Counted from the stretch's first letter, positions 43,352 to 52,573 are shown. The stretch: 64,000 bases of DNA from Microbacterium album (GCF_014643695.1 NZ_BMJY01000001.1:248001-312000); one strand, 5' to 3'. The notes: a model not told the origin generated them from the letters alone. Program-made: numbers and translations.

Positions 43352-44280
43352 CGGTCACGAGCGACACGCTGGAAGCGGATGACGCCGTGCGCGCGGAGGC
43401 GGGAGGCAGCCCCCTGCTCGAGGTGAGCGACCTGCGCGTCCACCTGCCCACGGGCGAGGACGAGGAGGTGCTCGCGGTGTCGCGGGTCAGCCTCACGGTC
43501 GAACGCGGCGAGCGCGTCGGCATCGTGGGCGAATCGGGTTCGGGGAAGTCCGTGACCGGCCGTGCCATCGCGGGACTGCTTCCGGGCTCGCCGCGCGTGC
43601 GCGTCGGCGGGTCGGTCCGGCTCGAGGGGCGCGAGATGCTCGGGGCGCCGCCGAGTGAGTGGGATCGGGTGCGCAGCGAACTGGTGGGCATGATCTTCCA
43701 AGACCCGCTGACGTTCCTGAACCCGGTCATGCGTGTCGGCCGGCAGGTCGCCGAGTCGATCCGGACCGGCACTCCCCGCGAGAAAGAGGCCGAGGCGCAG
43801 CGATTCCTCGCGCTGGCCGGTCTCGACGACGTCGCCGAGCTCGCGCGCCGGTACCCGCACGAGCTGAGCGGCGGCATGCGGCAGCGAGTGCTGATCGCGC
43901 TGGCGATCGCCAAGCTGCCGCAGCTGATCATCGCCGACGAGCCGACCACCGCCCTTGACGCGACCGTGCAGGCCGTGGTGCTGAAGACGCTCGACGAGAC
44001 CGTGCGGGAGCTCGGCACGTCGCTGATCCTGATCTCGCACGACCTCGCGGTCGTGGCGAGCATGACCGAGCGCATCTACGTGATGTACCGGGGTCGGGTC
44101 GTCGAGTCGGGCACGACCGCCGACGTGCTCACCAAGCCCAGACACCCGTACACGCAGGCGCTGCTGCGCAGCGTGCGCAGCCTGACCGACGACGACGCCG
44201 AGCTCTACTCGATCCCGCCGACGCTCCGCGCGGAGCTGGCGGCATCACTCGATGAGGAGGACGACGACGATGCTGCTTGA
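43348..44280 (+). CDS. Opp/Dpp-type ABC transporter ATP-binding protein (1)
   Basis: A 310-residue OppD/DppD-type ATPase. Walker A GESGSGKS, the Q-loop GMIFQDPLTFLNPVMRVGRQ, the signature LSGGMRQRVLIALAIA, Walker B LIIADEPTTALDATVQ and the C-terminal HPYTQALLRSV are present. The usual cysteine-rich oligopeptide-binding tail seen in many OppD proteins is reduced here and is replaced by an acidic end (DEEDDDDAA). It overlaps the next ATPase by 11 bp. Confidence 0.93.
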   Translation: MTVTSDTLEADDAVRAEAGGSPLLEVSDLRVHLPTGEDEEVLAVSRVSLTVERGERVGIVGESGSGKSVTGRAIAGLLPGSPRVRVGGSVRLEGREMLGAPPSEWDRVRSELVGMIFQDPLTFLNPVMRVGRQVAESIRTGTPREKEAEAQRFLALAGLDDVAELARRYPHELSGGMRQRVLIALAIAKLPQLIIADEPTTALDATVQAVVLKTLDETVRELGTSLILISHDLAVVASMTERIYVMYRGRVVESGTTADVLTKPRHPYTQALLRSVRSLTDDDAELYSIPPTLRAELAASLDEEDDDDAA

Positions 44281-45055
44281 AGCGCGTGAGGTGTCGAAGG
44301 TGTACCGCGGCCGCCGCGGCGGCGCGCCGGTGGTGGCGGTGGACCGCGCGAGCATGAGCGTGGCACCCGGCCGGTTCGTGGCCGTCGTGGGGGAGTCCGG
44401 CAGCGGCAAGAGCACGCTCGCCCGCATGCTGCTGGGGCTCATTCCCGCCAGCGACGGCCACGTGCTGCTCGACGGCGAGGACATCGCGACCATGCGGGGG
44501 GAGCGCATGGCGCACTTCCGCCGCAGCGTGCAGGCCGTGCTGCAGGACCCCGCCGGGTCCCTCAACCCTCGCAAGCGCGTGCGGCAGGCGATCGGCGAGG
44601 TCGTGCGCCTGCACCGCATGGCGAACGGTGCCGCCGGCGTGCGCGCGAAGATCGTGGAGGCGCTCGAGCTGGTGGGGCTGACCCCGGGTGAGCAGTTCCT
44701 CGAGCGATTCCCGGGCGAGCTGAGCGGCGGACAGCGGCAGCGCGTGCTGATCGCGCGCGCGATCGTCGTCGATCCCGAGATCATCGTCGCAGACGAGGCC
44801 GTGTCGGCGCTCGACGCGTCGGTCAAGGCCGGCGTGCTGCGCACGATGCGCGAGCTCACGGAGCGCCTCGGCGTCGGCTACGTGTTCATCACCCACGACC
44901 TGCCCGTCGTGAAGAAGGTGGCCGACGAGGTCATCGTGATGAAGTCGGGCCGGATCGTCGAGTCCGGGCCCAAAGCCCAGATCTTCTCGGAGCCCCGGCA
45001 GGAGTACACGCGGACGCTCCTGGCCGCCGCCCCGGTGCTCGAACCGGTGGCGTGA
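44270..45055 (+). CDS. Opp/Dpp-type ABC transporter ATP-binding protein (2)
   Basis: A 261-residue OppF/DppF-type ATPase with Walker A GESGSGKST, VQAVLQDPAGSLNPRKRVRQ, the signature LSGGQRQRVLIARAI, Walker B IIVADEAVSALDASVKAGVL and the switch FITHDLPVVKKVAD. Position 2 of the Walker B D-box reads DEAVSALD. ATG 44270 was preferred to 44252 because GGAGG lies about 10 nt before it and the coding match starts there. Confidence 0.92.
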   Translation: MLLEAREVSKVYRGRRGGAPVVAVDRASMSVAPGRFVAVVGESGSGKSTLARMLLGLIPASDGHVLLDGEDIATMRGERMAHFRRSVQAVLQDPAGSLNPRKRVRQAIGEVVRLHRMANGAAGVRAKIVEALELVGLTPGEQFLERFPGELSGGQRQRVLIARAIVVDPEIIVADEAVSALDASVKAGVLRTMRELTERLGVGYVFITHDLPVVKKVADEVIVMKSGRIVESGPKAQIFSEPRQEYTRTLLAAAPVLEPVA

Positions 45056-45116
45056 TCCGCTCCGCGACCCGAAGCAACCCGCAGTCCCACGAAGCCCCGA
45101 ACGAAAGAGGACCTCG

Positions 45117-46709
45117 ATGATGAGTCACAGCACACGGATGGCCGCGCTCGCGGTGGGCGCCGTCGCCCTCCTCGGCATCGCCGGATGCACCGGCGGAGGC
45201 GGCGGTGGAGGAGGTGAGGGGCAGGAACGCGTCTTCATCCAGGCCATCGGCTCCGAGCCCGACAGCTTCAACGCCCAGGTCACGAGCGGGCTGGCCGCGA
45301 CGATGTTCAGCGGTCAGCTCTTCGACACGCTCGTGCGCGTGTCCGATCGCTACGAGATCACGCCCGGCCTCGCCGAGACGTGGGAGCTCGCGGAGGACGG
45401 GCTCACCCTGACCCTCAACCTGCGCGACGACGTCTCGTGGCACGACGGCGAGCCCTTCACGGCCGAGGACGTGAAGTTCAACCTGGAGGAGATCGTCGAA
45501 CTCCAGACCTTCGGCGCACCGCTCGCGCAGCGCGTCGACACGGTCGAGGTGGTCGACGACCACACGGCGGTCGTGCATCTCAGCGAGCCGTACGGCCCGC
45601 TGCTGGAGACCCTCGGCATCCAGTTCATGATCCCGAAGCACATCTACGAGGGCACGGACTACGTCACGAATCCCGCGAACATGGAGCCGGTCGGGACGGG
45701 GCCGATGATGTTCGAGTCATACTCGTCGGGGGAGCAGGTCGTGTTCGTGCGGAACCCCGACTACTGGGAGGGCGAGGTGAACGCCGACCGGGTCGTGTAC
45801 CCGATCATGACCGACCCCAACAGCCGGGCGCTCGCGCTGTTCGCGGGCGAGGTGGACAAGGCCGAGATCGAGCCGTCGCAGCAGGATCGCGTCGCCCAGG
45901 AGGACAACCTGGAGCTGATCACCCGGGGCGTCTTCCCGCAGCTGATCTCGGCGATGTTCAACGCGCAGAGCGAGTACCTGCAGGATCCGGAGGTTCGTGC
46001 GCTCGTCTTCGCGGCTCTCGACCGCGAGGCGATCACCGAGCGCGCGCTGTCCGGGCTGGGCGAGCCCGCGACGGGCTTCTTCCCCGAGGCGCTCGACTGG
46101 GCTCGCGACACGAGCATCGACTTCGACCGCGACTTCCCGCATGACATCGACGCGATCAACGCCGGGCTCGACGCGGCCGGCTTCCCCGTGCAGGCGGACG
46201 GGTTCCGCTTCACGCTGAACGTGCAGTACATCCAGTCGCTCGCGGAGGTCGGAGCGACCGCCGAACTCGCGAAATCGCAGCTCGCCGAGGTCGGCATCAA
46301 CGTCGACCTCCACGGCTCCGCATCCCCCGTGTTCACCGAGCGCGTCTACACCACGAGCGACTTCGACCTGGCGTTCCTCCGTTCGACGATCGGGGCCGAC
46401 CCGAGCATCGGCGTCGCCCGCTGGTACACGTGCAACGAGCGCAGGGCGGCCGCGTCGAACCCGTCCGGTATCTGCGACCCTGAGATCGACGCTGCGGCGG
46501 CCGCGGCGGTGGAGACGGTGGACCGCGAGACGCGCGCCGAGCACTTCCGTGCCCTGCAGCAGCGAGCGCGGGAGCTGATCTACTACGCACCCGTCGCGTG
46601 GTTCAACGGCGCCTTCCCGACTGTCAACACCTCGCGGTGGGACGGACTGCTGGACGTGCCGCCCGGCAACTCGATGACCCCGTGGCTGACGATGTCCTTC
46701 AAGGGCTGA
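45117..46709 (+). CDS. Opp/Dpp-type ABC transporter substrate-binding lipoprotein (family 5)
   Basis: A 530-residue SBP_bac_5 protein. Lipobox LGIAGC is followed by a glycine run, then IQAIGSEPDSFNAQV, ITPGLAETWELAEDGLTLTLNLRDDVSWHDGEPFTAEDVKFN (key signature WHDGxPFTAxDV), and PVGTGPMMFESYSSGEQVVF. The binding gene is last in the operon, not first. GAAAGAGGA precedes the ATG. A strong hairpin terminator follows. Confidence 0.95.
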   Translation: MMSHSTRMAALAVGAVALLGIAGCTGGGGGGGGEGQERVFIQAIGSEPDSFNAQVTSGLAATMFSGQLFDTLVRVSDRYEITPGLAETWELAEDGLTLTLNLRDDVSWHDGEPFTAEDVKFNLEEIVELQTFGAPLAQRVDTVEVVDDHTAVVHLSEPYGPLLETLGIQFMIPKHIYEGTDYVTNPANMEPVGTGPMMFESYSSGEQVVFVRNPDYWEGEVNADRVVYPIMTDPNSRALALFAGEVDKAEIEPSQQDRVAQEDNLELITRGVFPQLISAMFNAQSEYLQDPEVRALVFAALDREAITERALSGLGEPATGFFPEALDWARDTSIDFDRDFPHDIDAINAGLDAAGFPVQADGFRFTLNVQYIQSLAEVGATAELAKSQLAEVGINVDLHGSASPVFTERVYTTSDFDLAFLRSTIGADPSIGVARWYTCNERRAAASNPSGICDPEIDAAAAAAVETVDRETRAEHFRALQQRARELIYYAPVAWFNGAFPTVNTSRWDGLLDVPPGNSMTPWLTMSFKG

Positions 46710-46720
46710 CGCTCAGACGG

Positions 46721-46759
46721 AAGCGGCCCCGGGATCGGTTCACGATCCCGGGGCCGCTT
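46721..46759. terminator. Bidirectional hairpin terminator
   Basis: A perfect 17-bp stem aagcggccccgggatcg with 46743-46759, loop gttca, then tttct. It ends the Opp operon and, from the other side, the alcohol dehydrogenase gene. Confidence 0.88.
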
Positions 46760-46773
46760 TCTGCGAGTCGCGC

Positions 46774-47859
46774 TCAGGGCTCGACCGAGACGTGGATGGC
46801 GGGCTCGTCGGGCACACCGGCGAGCACGTCGATGCCGCGCACCACGTCGTCGAGGCCGAAGGAGTGCGTGTGCAGCTCCTCGAGCGGGAACCGCCCAGAC
46901 TCGATGAGCGTGATCGCCTCGTCGATCGAGGTCGACTCGACGCCGCGCGCGCCCACGACCGTCAGCCCCTTCTGGATGATCCGGTCGGTGACGAGCTCGA
47001 TGCCGCGACCGTGCTTGAGGCCGGCGAGCACGACGCGTCCGCCCGGGCGCGCGGCGTCCAGCGCGTCCTGAACGGGCTGGGCTGCATCGGGGGTCAGGTC
47101 GAGCACGACGTCCGCCAGGCGTCCGTCCGTCAGCTCGCGGACGCGCTCGGGAACGTCCTCCGAGTCGGCGTACACGGCGGTGTCCGCACCGAGCGCGAGT
47201 GCCGCGTCCAGCTTGTGCCGGTCGCGCGCGAGGCCCGTCACGATGATCTGCTCGGCGCCGGCCTGACGGGCGGCGATCGCGGCCGCGATGCCGCGTTGTC
47301 CCGCGCCCAGGATCAGCACGGTCGAGCCCTCGCGTGCGCCCCCCAGGTGCACGCCCCAGCGCACGCCCGCCGCGAAGGAGTTGTACATCGCGGCGACGGA
47401 CACCGGGACCTCCCGGTCGATGCGGTGGACCACGGACTGCGGGTGCAGGTACATGTAGTCGGCGAAACCGCCGATCAGCGGCGTGGGGCTCTCGAACGGG
47501 CGATAGCCGTACGCGCCGAGCGAGCGCTCGCACGACACGTGGTTGCGGGCGGCGCAGGCCGGGCACGCGTGGCACGGCACGACCACCTCCACCGCCACGC
47601 GATCCCCCTCGCGGACGCCCCAGCGCTCGGCGGCGCCCGCCCCGATCCGGTCGATCACACCCATGGGCTCGTGGCCCGGGACCAGGCGCGTCGGCTTCCC
47701 CGCGCTCCGTCCCGAGCGCACCTGGGCGACGTCGCTGCCGCACAGCGCGGCCGCCTCGATGCGGAGGATGGCTTCGTCCTCGCCGATGTCGGGTACGGGA
47801 TACTCGACGAGTTCGACGGTGTTGGGGCCCGTGAGGAGGGCCGCTCGGGACGTGGTCAT
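46774..47859 (-). CDS. Zinc-dependent alcohol dehydrogenase, MDR family
   Basis: A 361-residue medium-chain dehydrogenase. Catalytic zinc ligands sit in AALCGSDV and PGHEPMG; the structural zinc loop is CHACPACAARNHVSCE with four cysteines. The nucleotide fold GAGQRGIAAAIAARQAGA follows. It resembles threonine/sorbitol dehydrogenase-like members. It is convergent with the Opp operon and carries an IclR-type palindrome about 105 bp upstream, which ties it to the same regulon. The substrate is unknown. Confidence 0.92.
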   Translation of the reverse strand: MTTSRAALLTGPNTVELVEYPVPDIGEDEAILRIEAAALCGSDVAQVRSGRSAGKPTRLVPGHEPMGVIDRIGAGAAERWGVREGDRVAVEVVVPCHACPACAARNHVSCERSLGAYGYRPFESPTPLIGGFADYMYLHPQSVVHRIDREVPVSVAAMYNSFAAGVRWGVHLGGAREGSTVLILGAGQRGIAAAIAARQAGAEQIIVTGLARDRHKLDAALALGADTAVYADSEDVPERVRELTDGRLADVVLDLTPDAAQPVQDALDAARPGGRVVLAGLKHGRGIELVTDRIIQKGLTVVGARGVESTSIDEAITLIESGRFPLEELHTHSFGLDDVVRGIDVLAGVPDEPAIHVSVEP

Positions 47860-47964
47860 GGGGCATCGCCCTTTCGTCGTGGCCGTCGTCGTCGACGGCG
47901 CGTCGGGATGCCGGCATCCGGCGAGGCGAGGCTACGGGAGCGGGACACGGCTGCCAACGCGCGG

Positions 47965-47979
47965 TTCCGGGCCGCGGAA
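47965..47979. promoter_or_regulatory. IclR-type site D upstream of the alcohol dehydrogenase
   Basis: TTCCGG-gcc-GCGGAA, one mismatch from the 6-3-6 consensus, with the same gcgg flank as sites C and E. It lies 106 bp before the ADH start on the minus strand. Confidence 0.65.
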
Positions 47980-48137
47980 GGGCGGTGCCGGCGTCGAGGA
48001 GATCGCCGACACGGTCCAGGAGATGCGCAGGATCGAGGACGTGCGGGCGCCCCGGCCCCTCTCGCCTGCACATGCCCGCGATCCTCCGCCGTCCGTCCTC
48101 CCGCACGCGCGGCGCCGAGGGCGGCGACACCATCGGT

Positions 48138-48713
48138 TCAGCCGCGCGGGGCGGCCGTCAGGCCGGCCAACAGCATCCGCAGGCCATGCGCGAACTCGTC
48201 AGCCGTCGACCGGGCCACTTCCGCCTCGGCGGCGGGGTACGCGCCGAACCGTGCCGCCTGGATGCGCTGCTGCACGAGCGAGGCGTGGCCGAGCACGAAC
48301 TGCAGGAGCACGGTCGCCGCCGTCCGCGCTCGCGCCGGCTCGACGTCCCGTTCCAGAGCCGCGGCGAGGCGGGAGAGCGCGTCGTCCGATGCGAGCCCCA
48401 GCGCGTACGTGCTCAGCACGATCTCGGCGCCGTCCCGGTGCGACAGCAGCGCGTCGCGCAACGCCAGCGCCACCGCGGTCGGGTCGCGCCCCGCTCCGGC
48501 GGCGGACCCGACGATGCGGTCGGCGACGGCCGCGAGCAGGGACTGCTTGTTCTCGAAGTGCCAGTAAAGGGCGCTCGGCTGCACGCCCAGCGCGGCGGCG
48601 AGGCGGCGCATCGACAGGTCCGGGAGCCCCGTCTCCTCCAGGAGCCGCAGGGCGGTGTCGACGATCGCTTCCCGGTCGTAACGCCCGGTGCGGGGAGTGT
48701 CACGGGCCGGCAT
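48138..48713 (-). CDS. bioQ: TetR-family regulator, BioQ-like (biotin genes)
   Basis: A TetR protein of 191 residues from ATG 48713 (a GTG 9 bp upstream is possible). The HTH is LSMRRLAAALGVQPSALYWHFENKQSL (about 34-60), with a TetR_C-type domain after it. It is divergent from bioYMN, and the shared region carries two TGAAC-N3-GTTCA boxes. These closely match the TGAAC-N3-GTTAC site described for BioQ of Corynebacterium. The assignment rests on this context and on family membership. Confidence 0.8.
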   Translation of the reverse strand: MPARDTPRTGRYDREAIVDTALRLLEETGLPDLSMRRLAAALGVQPSALYWHFENKQSLLAAVADRIVGSAAGAGRDPTAVALALRDALLSHRDGAEIVLSTYALGLASDDALSRLAAALERDVEPARARTAATVLLQFVLGHASLVQQRIQAARFGAYPAAEAEVARSTADEFAHGLRMLLAGLTAAPRG

Positions 48714-48722
48714 GGACCTCAC

Positions 48723-48728
48723 TATACT
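48723..48728 (+). promoter_or_regulatory. TATACT -10 box for bioYMN
   Basis: TATACT abuts the first BioQ box, so the predicted transcription start falls within the operator. BioY has AGGAG just before its ATG. Confidence 0.6.
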
Positions 48729-48740
48729 GAACGGCGTTCA
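48728..48740. promoter_or_regulatory. BioQ-type box 1
   Basis: TGAAC-ggc-GTTCA, a perfect 5-3-5 palindrome overlapping the bioYMN -10 end and the bioQ start region. Confidence 0.8.
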
Positions 48741-48742
48741 CG

Positions 48743-48755
48743 TGAACGGTGTTCA
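48743..48755. promoter_or_regulatory. BioQ-type box 2
   Basis: TGAAC-ggt-GTTCA, a second perfect 5-3-5 palindrome starting 15 bp after the first. The junction gttcacgtgaac is itself palindromic. Confidence 0.8.
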
Positions 48756-48790
48756 GGACGCCGTCGCGATCCCCAGCCTCAGGAGCCAGC

Positions 48791-49402
48791 ATGAGCCGCA
48801 CCGCAACCGTCGACGGGCGGGATCTCGCCCGCATCGCCGTCTTCGCCGCCATCATCGTCGTCCTCGGCGTGGCCGGATCGGTTCCCGGTCCGGGCGGGGT
48901 GCCGATCACCGCACAGACCCTCGGCGTCATGCTCGCCGGTGCCGTGCTCGGCGCCAAGCGGGGCGCCCTGGCGGTCGCCATCGTGATCCTGCTCGCGGCG
49001 ATCGGGCTCCCCGTGCTCTCGGGCGGGCGCGGGGGACTGGGCGTCTTCGTCGGGCCGACCGCCGGGTATCTGCTGGGATGGCTGCCCGGCGTCGTGGCGA
49101 CGGGCCTGATCGCGCACGCCGGCCTCCGGCGCGGGACGGCCTCGGTCGCGCGCCTCTGGTGGCGCGTCGCGCTGGGCGCGGCCGTGGGTGGCGTCCTCGT
49201 GGTCTACCTGGTCGGGATCCCGGTGCAGGCGCTCGTGATGGACCTCTCGCTCGCGCAGGCGGCGGTGGGGAGCGTCGTGTTCCTCCCGGGTGATGCGATC
49301 AAGGTCGCGGTCGCCACCGCCCTCGTGCTCGCTCTGCACCGCGCGTATCCGCCGGCCTTCGCTGCCGCCGCTCGTCCCGCGACGGCGGACGGACGTGGCT
49401 GA
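48791..49402 (+). CDS. bioY: Biotin transporter substrate-binding subunit BioY
   Basis: A 203-residue S component of an ECF transporter with about six helices. VPGPGGVPITAQTLGVMLAGAVLGAKRGALAV and GGRGGLGVFVGPTAGYLLGW are the BioY signature (pieces about 25-95). ATG 48791 follows AGGAG. It is the first gene of bioYMN and overlaps bioM by 8 bp. Confidence 0.95.
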   Translation: MSRTATVDGRDLARIAVFAAIIVVLGVAGSVPGPGGVPITAQTLGVMLAGAVLGAKRGALAVAIVILLAAIGLPVLSGGRGGLGVFVGPTAGYLLGWLPGVVATGLIAHAGLRRGTASVARLWWRVALGAAVGGVLVVYLVGIPVQALVMDLSLAQAAVGSVVFLPGDAIKVAVATALVLALHRAYPPAFAAAARPATADGRG

Positions 49403-50126
49403 GCGCCCGGACGGCCATGCGCGGGGCGACGGCTCGATCGCGCTCGAGCGCGTGTCCGTCGCGGCCGGGGGAGCGCGCATCCTCGACGACGTCACGGTGC
49501 GGCTGTCACAGCGGCGGATCGGCGTGATCGGCGCGAACGGCTCCGGGAAGTCGACGTTCGCGCGCCTGCTGAACGGTCTGGTGGCGCCGTCGAGCGGCCG
49601 CGTGACCGTGCACGGGATCGACGTCGCGGCCGACCCGCGGGCGACGCGCGAGCGCGTCGGGTTCGTGTTCTCGGACCCCGACGCGCAGATCCTCATGCCG
49701 ACGGTCGCCGAGGACGTGGCGCTGTCGCTCCAGCGCGCGGGGCTCTCGCGGGCCGAGATCGCCGAGCGCGTCCGCGGTGAGCTGGAGCGGCACGGGCTCG
49801 CCGACCGCGCGGATCAGCCGGCATACAGCCTCTCCGGCGGCCAGAAGCAACTGCTCGCGCTCGTGTCGGTGCTGATCCGCCGCCCGGCTCTCGTGGTCGC
49901 GGACGAGCCGACCACGCTCCTGGACCTGGGGAACGCGCGGCGTATGGCGCAGCTGCTGCTCGCGGATCCCGGCGCCGGCGGCATCGACGCGCAGGCCGTG
50001 ATCGTGACGCACGACCTCGACCTCGCGGCGCGCTGCGACATCGTGCTCCGGTTTTCGGACGGGCGGCTCGTCGAGGCGGGGGACCCCGGGTCCGTCATCG
50101 ACGCGTATCGCCGCGAGTTCGCGTGA
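49395..50126 (+). CDS. bioM: Biotin ECF transporter ATPase BioM
   Basis: A 243-residue ECF-type ATPase. Walker A GANGSGKST, the ECF Q-loop GFVFSDPDAQILMPTVAEDVALSL, the signature LSGGQKQLLALVSVL and Walker B LVVADEPTTLLDLGN are intact. The GTG start at 49395 lies inside the bioY end, and the stop overlaps bioN by 4 bp. Confidence 0.94.
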   Translation: MAERPDGHARGDGSIALERVSVAAGGARILDDVTVRLSQRRIGVIGANGSGKSTFARLLNGLVAPSSGRVTVHGIDVAADPRATRERVGFVFSDPDAQILMPTVAEDVALSLQRAGLSRAEIAERVRGELERHGLADRADQPAYSLSGGQKQLLALVSVLIRRPALVVADEPTTLLDLGNARRMAQLLLADPGAGGIDAQAVIVTHDLDLAARCDIVLRFSDGRLVEAGDPGSVIDAYRREFA

Positions 50127-50716
50127 TCTCCCTGTACCGGCCCGGCCGGAGCCTCCTGCACCGCCTCCCCGCGGCCGCGAAGCTCGCGGGGCTGGCGGTG
50201 CTCGCCGTCGCCCTGTCCGTGTGGCCCCACACGTGGATGACCGCCGCGGCGGCGCTCGGCGTGGTGTTCGCCCTCTTCGCTCTTGCCGGCTTCGGGCCTC
50301 GCACGTGGGCCCGGCAGGCGTGGGCGATCCGCTGGATCGTCGTCTTCGTCGCGGTCCTCCAGCTCGTGTTCGCCGGTCCCGCCGCGGCGTTCGTCACGAC
50401 CGTGCGCATCGCCGCGGTGGTGCTGCTGGCGGCGCTGCTGACCTTGACGACGCGCTCGTCGGACCTGCTCGACGCGCTCCGGCGCGGCGTGGAGCCGCTG
50501 CGCCGATTCGGCGTCGATCCCTGGCGGGTCGCCTTCGCGCTGTCGCTCACGATCGCACTCGTGCCCGTGATCGCGGGCTTCTTCCGCCGCATCCGCGAGG
50601 CGCAGCGGGCGCGCGGCGTGCGCCTCGGGTTCCGAGCCGTCGTGCCCCTGCTCGTCCGATCGCTGCGACACGCCGACGACGTCGCCGACGCCCTGAGTGC
50701 CCGGGGGATCGCCTGA
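50123..50716 (+). CDS. bioN: Biotin ECF transporter transmembrane subunit BioN
   Basis: A 197-residue EcfT-type coupling protein with about four to five helices. It carries the two ATPase-contact Ala-Arg-Gly motifs, in REAQRARGVRLG (about 158-169) and DALSARGIA at the C-terminus. GTG 50123 overlaps bioM. It completes the three-part biotin importer. Confidence 0.93.
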   Translation: MISLYRPGRSLLHRLPAAAKLAGLAVLAVALSVWPHTWMTAAAALGVVFALFALAGFGPRTWARQAWAIRWIVVFVAVLQLVFAGPAAAFVTTVRIAAVVLLAALLTLTTRSSDLLDALRRGVEPLRRFGVDPWRVAFALSLTIALVPVIAGFFRRIREAQRARGVRLGFRAVVPLLVRSLRHADDVADALSARGIA

Positions 50717-50851
50717 CGCCGGGTGATCGCGCCGGCTGACCGCCGGACGATCCGGCGCAGGTGGGAGGGGGCGCGCGCGAGGATCTATACTGGGAGGCTG
50801 GCCGTTCGGCCGCCCCTCCCGTCCCCGACGCTCGCCACCCGCGAAGAACGG

Positions 50852-52459
50852 ATGTCCGCTGTGCTTGCCGTGCACGATCTCGAGATCCGCGTGGGCGCGC
50901 GACTGCTGATGTCCGACGTCTCCTTCCGGGTGGGCCCCGGCGACAAGGTCGGCCTCGTGGGCCGCAACGGCGCGGGGAAGACCACCCTCACGAAGGTGCT
51001 CGCCGGCGACCTCATGCCCTCGAACGGCAGGGTCGACCGGGTGGGGGAACTGGGATACCTGCCACAGGACCCCCGCAGCGGCGACCCCGAGCAGCTCGCG
51101 CGTACGCGCATCCTCGACGCCCGCGGGCTCGGCTCCCTGGCGCTGGGCATGCAGGAGGCGTCGGTCGAGATGGCGTCCGACGACGCCAAGACCGCCGCCA
51201 AGGCGATGAAGCGCTACGCGCACTTCACCGAGCGGTTCGAGGCCCTCGGCGGGTACGCCGCGGAAGCGGAGGCGGCCTCCATCGCGCACAACCTGTCGCT
51301 GCCCGATCGGATCCTGGACCAGCCGCTGAAGACGCTCTCGGGCGGCCAGCGGCGCCGCATCGAGCTGGCGCGCATCCTGTTCTCCGACGCGGAGTCGATG
51401 ATCCTCGACGAGCCGACCAACCATCTCGACGCCGACAGCGTCGTGTGGCTGCGCGAGTTCCTGAAGTCGTACAAGGGCGGGCTGATCGTGATCAGCCACG
51501 ACGTCGACCTCGTCGGCGAGACCGTCAACCGCGTGTTCTACCTGGACGCCAACCGCCAGGTCATCGACATCTACAACATGGGCTGGAAGCACTACCTGCG
51601 CCAGCGCGTCGCCGACGAGGAGCGCCGCAAGAAGGAGCGCGCCAACGCCGAGAAGAAGGCGTCGGCGCTGCAGCAGCAGGCCGCGCGCTTCGGCGCGAAG
51701 GCGTCGAAGGCCGCCGCCGCCCACCAGATGGTCGCGCGCGCCGAGAAGCTGCTGTCGGGCCTCGAGGAGGTGCGCCAAGAGGACCGCGTCGCCAAGCTGC
51801 GGTTCCCGAAGCCGGCCCCGTGCGGCAAGACGCCGCTCATGGCCAAGTCGCTGTCGAAGTCGTACGGCGCCCTCGAGATCTTCGCCGGCGTCGACCTCGC
51901 GATCGATCGCGGCTCGAAGGTCGTCGTGCTGGGGCTCAACGGGGCCGGCAAGACGACGCTGCTGCGCATCCTCGCGGGCGTCGACAAGAGCGACACGGGG
52001 CGGATCGAGTCGGGGCACGGCCTGAAGATCGGCTACTACGCGCAGGAGCACGAGAACCTCGACGTGAAGCGCTCGGTGCTCGAGAACATGATCTCGGCCG
52101 CGCCCGACCTGAACGAGACCGAGGCGCGCAAGGTGCTCGGCTCGTTCCTCTTCACGGGCGACGACGTCCACAAGCCGGCGGGCGTCCTCTCGGGCGGGGA
52201 GAAGACGCGCCTGTCGCTCGCGACGCTCGTCGTGTCGAGCGCGAACGTGCTGCTGCTCGACGAGCCGACCAACAACCTCGATCCCGCGTCGCGCGACGAG
52301 ATCCTCGGCGCACTCGCCCATTACGAGGGCGCGGTCGTGCTCGTGTCGCACGACGAGGGCGCGGTCGAGGCTCTCAACCCCGAGCGCGTGCTGCTCCTGC
52401 CCGACGGCGTCGAGGACATCTGGAACAAGTCGTACCTCGACCTCATCACGCTCGCGTAG
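50852..52459 (+). CDS. ABC-F family ATPase
   Basis: A 535-residue soluble protein with two ABC domains and no membrane segments. Domain 1: [37 protein letters not shown]. Domain 2: [41 protein letters not shown] linker rich in Lys/Ala/Glu (about 245-310) joins them. ABC-F proteins act on ribosomes in translation control or antibiotic protection. It has its own promoter, TATACT at 50786-50791. ATG 50852 was chosen; a GTG 7 bp on is in another frame. Confidence 0.93.
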   Translation: MSAVLAVHDLEIRVGARLLMSDVSFRVGPGDKVGLVGRNGAGKTTLTKVLAGDLMPSNGRVDRVGELGYLPQDPRSGDPEQLARTRILDARGLGSLALGMQEASVEMASDDAKTAAKAMKRYAHFTERFEALGGYAAEAEAASIAHNLSLPDRILDQPLKTLSGGQRRRIELARILFSDAESMILDEPTNHLDADSVVWLREFLKSYKGGLIVISHDVDLVGETVNRVFYLDANRQVIDIYNMGWKHYLRQRVADEERRKKERANAEKKASALQQQAARFGAKASKAAAAHQMVARAEKLLSGLEEVRQEDRVAKLRFPKPAPCGKTPLMAKSLSKSYGALEIFAGVDLAIDRGSKVVVLGLNGAGKTTLLRILAGVDKSDTGRIESGHGLKIGYYAQEHENLDVKRSVLENMISAAPDLNETEARKVLGSFLFTGDDVHKPAGVLSGGEKTRLSLATLVVSSANVLLLDEPTNNLDPASRDEILGALAHYEGAVVLVSHDEGAVEALNPERVLLLPDGVEDIWNKSYLDLITLA

Positions 52460-52573
52460 CGCGCCGCGTCGTCGCTGTCGAGGCCCTTGCTCCCCGCGGG
52501 GGCTCCGGCTGGGATGGATGCGTCCGATCCCACACGACGCGCTCCGGCGCGCTCAGGATGAGAGGAGCCGTCC

